Below, piece by piece: positions 59,925 through 64,000 of a DNA stretch of 64,000 nucleotides. The notes under the pieces are model-generated. The model was not told the DNA's origin and did not search any database. It saw only the letters and a list, made by a program, of their open reading frames with translations. Numbering within the stretch: the first letter of the stretch is position 1; each line of letters starts with the position of its first letter. Both the position numbers and the translations under genes were made by a program. Source of the stretch: Triglochin maritima (taxonomy: Eukaryota; Streptophyta; Magnoliopsida; Alismatales; Juncaginaceae); the NCBI GenBank assembly GCA_963682175.1, contig OY821774.1:41926201-41990200 (forward strand), read 5' to 3'.

Positions 59925-59937
59925 AAGTTGGGTGGAT
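59925..59937 (+). other. Gypsy polypurine tract, copy 2
   Basis: AAGTTGGGTGGAT directly precedes LTR 3. Confidence 0.7.
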
Positions 59938-62112
59938 TGTTATGTCCCTAAACCGGATTAGGATTGGATTAGGGTTAAGTGAGGTTTGACTTGGAGGAGA
60001 GAGGAGGTATGGTGGAGTTGTTGTGGAGGTATGGGTTGGAGTGTAGGAGTATGGTGTAGGGTGAGGGTGAGGTGTTGGGGGTAGAGTATTTAAGTTGGGT
60101 TTTCTCTCTCTCTCCCTTACTTGCTCTCTCTCACTCTCTCTCCATTTTTCTGTCCGGCGACCAGCGGAGGAAGAAGGCGCGGAGGCTCCGGCGTGAGGAG
60201 GTCGCGGCGAGGAGGAGGTTGCGCGTGCGGAGGTGCGGAGGCGCGAGCGTTGCTCCGGCGTTTCTCCGTCGTTGGTTGAGGTATGCCGCTCATTAGTGTG
60301 ATTTTGTTGCCCACCCTTGTGGAAGGGTGTTGTTGGTCGGTCGGGGGAGGTCGAGGACCTCTCCGGCGACGCGTTCTTCGTAAATCCTCGGCTGGCGCGA
60401 GGTTGAAGACGACCAACGGTCGACCGGGTCCTTCGGGCGGTCGACCGTTTTAGCACTGTTTGCCCGACTTTAACCTTCACCGGTCGAACGATGCCTTGGG
60501 GCGGTCGACCGGTAGTGCATTATTGCTGGTGAGTTGGGATTTTCTACCTGTTATCGGTCGACCGGTCCTTGTTGTGTTCGACCGGAACTTAAGTGTACCT
60601 GTTAGTATTGCATGTTTGTTCGACCGATTTATATTGCGTTCGACCGATTGCATGTTTGTTCGACCGGTAGTATGTTTACGTTCGACCGTTTGATGACGTA
60701 GAATACTAGGTTGACCCTGTCTGTTTTCGGTCGACCGAGACCCCTGAGTCGGTCGACCGATAGAGTTGGATTTAATGTTGACCAGACTCCGGATTTTGAC
60801 CTCGTTCGGTCGACCGGTTTTAGACTTTTGTTCGACCGTTGGGGAATTAGTGTTGAGCAGTGAGTTCTACCGATTCAGACTTTCGGTCGACCGAATTCCT
60901 CGTGAAAACGGTCGACCGGTTAGACTATTTCGGTCGACCGAATCTGCTCAGAACTGAATTCCTGGGTCCCGTTGTGAATGCCAACTTTGTCCACGGAAAC
61001 CCGTGTCCTCGCCTTGTGCGTGAGCCGGGAGGTGACGGTGGGCGCGTGATGCGTGCCTGCCCAGGGACCGCCGTTGGGAAGAGTGTGGGTGTTCGGGACG
61101 CGTCAGCTCCATGTATGGACCGTGACTTTTGAGATGTTTGTTGGCACTTTGTAGTATAGCAGGCCTGAGGGATCGCGGATCCCAGTGTTGATGTTGTGCG
61201 GGCACGCAACTGGCGTTGGGTGAGGTGACTACCGGCCCTTGGGGCTACGGAGGTCGCTGCCCTGCTTTTATAGCGGCGCGGTTGGTGTTCGCGGCTCGAG
61301 GAGCCCGATGACCTGGCAGACTTCGGTCTGGACCGTCCGATGCTGTGCCGGACGTTGTGATGGACCACCGATGCTGTGCCGGTGATGCCGCCGAGGTTGT
61401 GCCGGCGATGATGATTGTTGGGCCGAGGCTGTGCCGGCTTGTTGTTTTCCTCGGCTGGGCACCTACCGAGATGATGTTGTTATACCTTCCGGGCGACGGC
61501 CCCGTTGGTCCCTGTGGCCCCGACCACTGAGATTTACAGATCTGTTTCTATCGGCGCGTAGACGTGACAGAGGCTCCCTGCCGAACCCTTGTGTAGTGTA
61601 GCTGCGTGTGGGGGGTGCGATGTCGCGGGCTACTAGACTGCATGTGCCTGCAGTAGGTCTCTTCGGGAGACCCGATGATTGATTGTCGGACTGATGTCCT
61701 GTTTTACCCTTCGGGGGAACTGTTTTCCATATCTGTTGATGCCATGACATGCTACTAGTATGATAGGTTCATTATGTGATGCATGCATATAGGTGAGTTG
61801 GTATACGGGGTTTCCTTCTGGAAACTCAGGCATTGTTGTTGCATCTTTTTCAGGATCGCAGTAGGTCCGGTGGGTGGTGACCGAGGACGGAGCGCTTTGG
61901 AGTCGGATCCTCTTCGGCATTTGCGAGATCGTACGACTACTTGTATTTTCATTTCTTTCATCTGGATTGTAGTTGTACACCTTTTGTAAACTCCATGTAT
62001 TTCGGGTGCACCCGGATTTCTATATTATATATTAGTGACGTTCCCGCCTTGAGTTGTCAGTTTTATTCGTTATTTCGAAATTTTAAATCTTCCGCTGTTT
62101 CGGGACGTTACA
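59938..62112 (+). repeat. Gypsy LTR 3 (2175 bp)
   Basis: Ends GACGTTACA and is followed by the target duplication ATAGG, matching the five bases before LTR 1. Confidence 0.95.
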
Positions 62113-62590
62113 ATAGGCATGTTGAATAAGAAAGCAGTATGCAAGATTAAGATAGTATATTGTGTCCAGTCACATGGTCACCTCTTTTAATTATTTTTTA
62201 TCAATAATTTTTTATTTTTGTAGAGTTCAGATTAGTTGTTGCGGAAGTTCTCCCACTTCTCATATCAGCACATCTACCCGATGTTCCTTGTGATGTCCTA
62301 TTGTTAATAATAACACAACAACAAAAATTAATATATGGCATGTGAAAACTGCTTTAGCAAATCTTAATTTTTGGACTCAATTTTTGGAAAGCTTAAACTG
62401 GGAACTATAGAAATACGTGATTATGTTTAAGAAAAAATAAATACATGCTTCAGGCTTCAGAGCTAAGAAAAGTGTACTTGTGTGGACAAGCAACAAAAGT
62501 AACACAGTTGCCTTATCATGAAATAAAATCAAAGGTAATATGCAAAATAAAAGTAACACAATAAATCAAGCTACTACACCTTTGAGGCGA
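62113..62590. other. Spacer right of the tandem Gypsy element
   Basis: AT-rich, with no supported gene. It could be noncoding 3' sequence of the MULE to the right. Confidence 0.45.
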
Positions 62591-64000
62591 GGAGTGTTGA
62601 TCCAAAAGTGATTCTTTGCATTTCCTAGCTTGGTGTCCCAAAATCTCACAATTCTTGCATTTGTGTCTTCTTTGTGCTTTCGTTGGCTCGTCACATGCTT
62701 TTATTCTCTTCAGTCATGGTATCCCAGCTTTCCTCTTCGTTTTTGGGGGCAACACAAGACCCCCTTCTTTTACCCAACTCATCTTGTCCGGCATTGGACT
62801 AATGTTGGTAGCGTAAGCACGTTTGTATTTCTCGATGGTGTACCACTCACTCACGTAATTCTCCCACACCACACCTCTAAGTGTTGCAAGCAATGCACAG
62901 GCATGCCTGCAAGGCAACCCAATGATTTGCCACATTCTGCATGTGCAAGACTTTTGCCCTAAGTCTATGATACATCTTTCTTTGTCGAAGGTAATTTCTG
63001 CTAGGTCGTCATTAGACCTTACGACCGTGTATGTCCCCAGTTCTCTTGTTGTATTAAACAACCACTTCTTCGCCAAAGGTACCAACGCGTCGGTCCACTG
63101 CTTTGTCTTTGTTTGTCTAGTATAAATGATTTTCATGTACTTCTGTCACAATGTGTCAACCATACTTACCATTGGTAAGTGCCTTGCTTCATTAATGTAT
63201 GTGTTATATGACTCACTGCAGTTGTTTGTGATGAAAGGACACTTCACATATGTACCGAACTTGCTTCTTGACCACACTTTGTCCTTGTACTGCACCTTCT
63301 GTATCTAGTCATACGCTGCCTTGCTTGCTACTTCCATTTCCGACATGTACCACTGGAAGTGCTCTTCTTTATAGGATTGAACGGTACGCCAAAGAAGAGA
63401 TTGCAAATAAGCTCCATGAAATTTTTTCTTGAAATTTTTGTAAAGGTGCCTAATACAACTTCTATGCTCACACCCTAGGTAAGTCTTAGCCACCGCTTCC
63501 TCTAGTCCCTTGCACCAGTCAAATATGATTACTATTCCTTTAGGTCGACCCACAGCTTCCATCTGATTACCCATGAACCATTGCCAAGAAAGCTCACTAT
63601 CAATATCTGCTATACCAAATGCTAACGGGAAGATGTCGGTGTTCCCATCAACAGCAGTGGCAGACAACAAAATGCCTCGATACTTGTGTTTTAGATGGCA
63701 TCCATCAATGCCTACTACTGGTCTGCATCCTTCGAGGAAACCTTGCCTACAAACATTCAAACATACAAACAAGTACTGAAATTGGTTGTTCGGATGCAGT
63801 TGAAACTTGATCACACTACCGGGGTTCCGTCTGTTCAATTCACCAACTAACGTGGGAACGAACTCATATTGTAGACCGTCTGCTCCATGAAGTTTCTGCA
63901 ACGCTAATGTTCGAGCTCTCCAAACTTTGTGGTACAGGAGCTTCAGGTGATATTCTCTCTGAAGTTGGTCGGCAATGTTCTTGACTGTGAGCTCTCATCC
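62590..64000 (-). pseudogene. MULE (Mutator-like) transposase, 3' part, broken
   Basis: The minus-strand frame is open from the window edge (64000) through ELTVKNIADQLQREYHLKLL. It continues into the MULE transposase core: VVGIDGCHLKHKYRGILLSA with the first Asp, PLAFGIADIDSELSWQWF, and CEHRSCIRHLYKNFKKKF. After a TAG at 63305-63307 the same frame continues (YVKCPFITNNCSESYN), meets a TGA at 63146-63148, and then encodes the SWIM zinc finger (CTCRMWQIIGLPCRHACALL). A further frameshift leads to a zinc knuckle near 62650-62690 (CKNCEILGHQARKC). Both stops fit C-to-T changes on one strand (TGG to TAG, CGA to TGA). The 5' part lies outside the window. Confidence 0.85.

Larger units (their letters stand above)
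47002..62112 (+). mobile_element. Tandem Gypsy retrotransposon: LTR-internal-LTR-internal-LTR
   Basis: Three 2175-bp LTRs (47002-49176, 53470-55644, 59938-62112) enclose two 4293-bp internal regions with a constant period of 6468 bp. A single 5-bp target duplication ATAGG flanks the whole 15,111-bp block (46997-47001 and 62113-62117). No duplication or spacer lies at the inner junctions, so this is one insertion that became tandem, not two insertions. By eye the copies differ at only two positions: 48170 A versus G at 54638 and 61106, and 50003 G versus A at 56471. The C-terminal chromodomain-like region suggests a chromovirus, probably Tekay/Del type. Confidence 0.95.

Noticed and set aside
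47002..62112. Two independent Gypsy insertions side by side
   Set aside because: Inner junctions lack target duplications, one LTR is shared, and the TSD flanks only the whole block.

Overview
The window is nuclear DNA of a flowering plant; the lineage cannot be fixed from sequence alone. The evidence is plant-type split genes (a LOG2/LUL-type RING E3 ligase, an ISY1 splicing factor, remnants of a RING1-type Polycomb gene and of a cytosolic fructose-1,6-bisphosphatase) embedded in plant transposable elements with intact structural hallmarks: TG...CA LTRs, initiator-tRNA-Met primer sites, and 5-bp or 8-bp target duplications. Most of the 64 kb is transposon-derived. Only two host genes look intact: the E3 ligase (minus strand, three exons, 8378-11911) and ISY1 (minus strand, one exon, 42169-43077).

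Layout. 0.1-2.9 kb: a nearly complete hAT transposon. 3.0-5.2 kb: a RING1-like Polycomb pseudogene. 5.8-7.9 kb: a decayed unknown-domain gene, then a truncated LINE followed by its own inverted copy. 8.4-12.6 kb: the LUL-type E3 gene. 13.5-25.2 kb: an old Gypsy-like remnant split by a very young but internally decayed Copia element (15039-24605, two 2122-bp LTRs, TSD ATTTT). 27.8-28.6 kb: a hAT transposase fossil. 29.2-31.9 kb: a short hAT-type element containing a reverse-oriented solo LTR. 32.5-33.5 kb: a hAT-type element carrying what looks like a captured gene 5' end. 34.2-35.5 kb: a second decayed copy of the unknown domain seen at 5.8 kb. 35.7-37.7 kb: another solo LTR. 39.5-39.7 kb: two FBPase exons. 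42.2-43.1 kb: ISY1. 43.5-44.0 kb: another hAT-type element. 44.2 kb: a GRF zinc-finger exon. 45.2-47.0 kb: a solo-LTR-like block. 47.0-62.1 kb: the main feature, a tandem Gypsy chromovirus arranged LTR-internal-LTR-internal-LTR inside a single 5-bp target duplication (ATAGG). 62.6-64.0 kb: a decayed MULE transposase.

Two points deserve most attention. First, the tandem Gypsy: both internal regions carry the same RT deletion and the same integrase stop codon, yet the copies are almost identical, so the family probably depends on proteins supplied by other elements. Second, a short palindrome of the form CGGT-NN-ACCG (mostly CGGTCGACCG) is strongly clustered in the LTRs of at least three LTR families and inside a hAT-type element. 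Nothing in ordinary element anatomy explains this sharing. All comparisons were made by eye, without alignments or database searches.
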